From: an uncultured Lysobacteraceae bacterium
GTDB taxonomy: Bacteria > Pseudomonadota > Gammaproteobacteria > Xanthomonadales > Rhodanobacteraceae
Direction: 5' to 3'
Assembly (NCBI GenBank): GCA_946482585.1
Contig: CAMLSI010000310.1
Span: 1-6,561, forward strand
DNA length: 6,561 bases
A program made the translations under genes and the position numbers. Shown here in pieces: positions 5,418 through 6,561 of the stretch (its first letter is position 1; each line of letters opens with the position of its first letter). The notes beneath the pieces were generated by a model. It saw only the letters and a program-made list of their open reading frames with translations, was not told where the DNA came from and made no database searches.

Positions 5418-6561
5418 ATGAACGAGTTCCCCCGCTGGAAGTACGCGCTGGTTGCCGTGGCGCTGCTGTTCGGATTCCTCTACGCGCTGCCCAACCTGTT
5501 CCCGAAGGAGCCGGCGGTGCAGATCTCGGCCAACCGCGGTTTCACGGTCGACACGGCGTTCAAGGAAAAAGTGCAGGGCCTGCTGGAGACGCAGAAGATC
5601 GACTTCGAGTCGATCGGCATCGAAGGCGAACGCCTGCTCGTGCGCTTCCCGGACACCACCGTTCAGACCAAGGGCTCCGACGTGCTGCGCGCCGAGCTCG
5701 GCGAGAGCTACGTCGTCGCCCTGAATCTCGCGTCCACCGTGCCGGGCTGGCTCGAATCGATCTATGCGCGTTCGATGCCGCTCGGCCTCGACCTGCAGGG
5801 CGGCGTGCACTTCCTGCTCGAAGTCGACCAGAAGGCGGTGCTCGAAAAGCAGGAAACGCATTACGCCGAAGAAATCCGCAGCGTCGCACGCGAGAAGAAG
5901 ATCCCGGGTGTCACCGCGAGCCGCAGCGCGCAGGGCATCGTCGCGATCACGCGCAGCGCCGAAGACCGTGACCGCCTGGTCGTCGAGATCGGCCGCGTGG
6001 CGCCGGAACTGCAGCTCAGCAACGGCAATGAGAGCGACAGCGGCTTCTCGCTGATCGCGAAGGTCAGCGAAGCGAAGATCCGCGAGATCTCGTCCAACAC
6101 GATCAAGCAGAACCTCGGCACGCTGCGCAATCGCGTCAACGAACTCGGTGTATCCGAGCCGCTCGTCGCGCAGCAGGGCGAATCGCGCATCGTGATCGAA
6201 CTGCCCGGCGTGCAGGACACGGCCGCAGCGAAAAAGGTCATCGGCGCAACCGCGACGCTCGAATACCGCGCCGTCGACCAGAGCATCGATGCGATGCAGC
6301 TCAGCGCGAACTCGCCGGTACCGCCGGATGCGAAGATCTACTACTGGCGCGGCAGCGGCGCGCCGGTTCTGCTCAAGAAGAAAGTCATCGCGAGCGGTGC
6401 CGATCTCGTGAACGCTACGGCACTGCCGGATCCGACGAGCGGCACGCCGGCGGTATCGATCAAGCTGAACACGGCCGGCGGCCAGCGCATGCTCGACTTC
6501 ACGATGCAGAACGTCGGCAAGCCGATGGCCGTGGTCTATACCGAACGCATTCCGGACGTGA
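5418..6561 (+). CDS. secD: Protein translocase subunit SecD, N-terminal part
   Basis: The gene is open to the right edge, giving 381 residues of a protein usually slightly over 600 long. SecD with SecF uses the proton-motive force to pull proteins through SecYEG at the periplasmic face. Membrane helix 1 is at about 9-27, then the large periplasmic P1 domain. The conserved MPLGLDLQGGVHFLLEVD block is at 120-137, matching the family's LGLDLxGG motif, and the repeat region TIKQNLGTLRNRVNELGVSEPLVAQQG (228-254) is the usual segment that follows; the P1 head region continues to the edge. The ATG at 5418 is preceded by GGGA at 5406-5409, eight bases away; an ATG at 5413 is followed by a stop after one codon. 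The start MNEFPRWKYA matches what I recall of Xanthomonas-type SecD. The six-helix membrane domain and secF lie outside the window. Confidence 0.97.
   Translation, partial: MNEFPRWKYALVAVALLFGFLYALPNLFPKEPAVQISANRGFTVDTAFKEKVQGLLETQKIDFESIGIEGERLLVRFPDTTVQTKGSDVLRAELGESYVVALNLASTVPGWLESIYARSMPLGLDLQGGVHFLLEVDQKAVLEKQETHYAEEIRSVAREKKIPGVTASRSAQGIVAITRSAEDRDRLVVEIGRVAPELQLSNGNESDSGFSLIAKVSEAKIREISSNTIKQNLGTLRNRVNELGVSEPLVAQQGESRIVIELPGVQDTAAAKKVIGATATLEYRAVDQSIDAMQLSANSPVPPDAKIYYWRGSGAPVLLKKKVIASGADLVNATALPDPTSGTPAVSIKLNTAGGQRMLDFTMQNVGKPMAVVYTERIPDV

Overview
The window comes from a GC-rich gammaproteobacterial chromosome, probably Lysobacterales (Xanthomonadales). That placement is inferred from an Nth and a SecD of gammaproteobacterial type, from a SecD N-terminus (MNEFPRWKY, then LYALPNLF) that I remember as Xanthomonas-like, and from the E. 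coli-like gene order rnf(rsx)C-D-G-E-nth. All positions are packed with genes and the only gaps are 82, 151 and 100 bases. Plasmid, phage, IS, CRISPR and RNA-gene signals are absent.

Layout. At the left edge (1-346, minus) is the N-terminal part of a secreted outer-membrane porin that resembles the phosphate-selective OprO/OprP family. Next, reading leftward on the minus strand from 4830 to 429, is a tightly overlapping operon: rnfC, rnfD, rnfG, rnfE and nth. Every junction overlaps (GTGA, an 8-base overlap, TGATG, ATGA), so the genes are very probably co-transcribed and translationally coupled. A 151-base divergent region (4831-4981) separates this operon from yajC and secD, which run rightward on the plus strand; secD is cut off by the window end. 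A strong intrinsic-terminator-like hairpin lies between yajC and secD.

How the genes work together. RnfC (NADH/FMN and two 4Fe-4S clusters), RnfD and RnfG (both with a candidate covalent-FMN threonine) and RnfE form a membrane electron-transfer complex. Nth is a DNA repair glycosylase that travels with this operon in E. coli as well. YajC and SecD belong to the accessory part of the Sec translocon.

The most notable point is that the Rnf operon looks reduced. rnfA and rnfB, which precede rnfC in the canonical rnfABCDGE order, are not here: rnfC directly faces yajC. RnfE is short (181 residues against about 230 in E. coli), and both cysteines that should help hold the membrane [2Fe-2S] cluster at the RnfA/RnfE interface are alanines. 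Loss of the RnfA partner gene from this locus and loss of the RnfE ligands fit together, which suggests a derived RnfCDGE machine that passes electrons without that cluster. The reading frames are intact, so this does not look like a decaying locus. Whether rnfA or rnfB exist elsewhere in the genome cannot be seen from this window.
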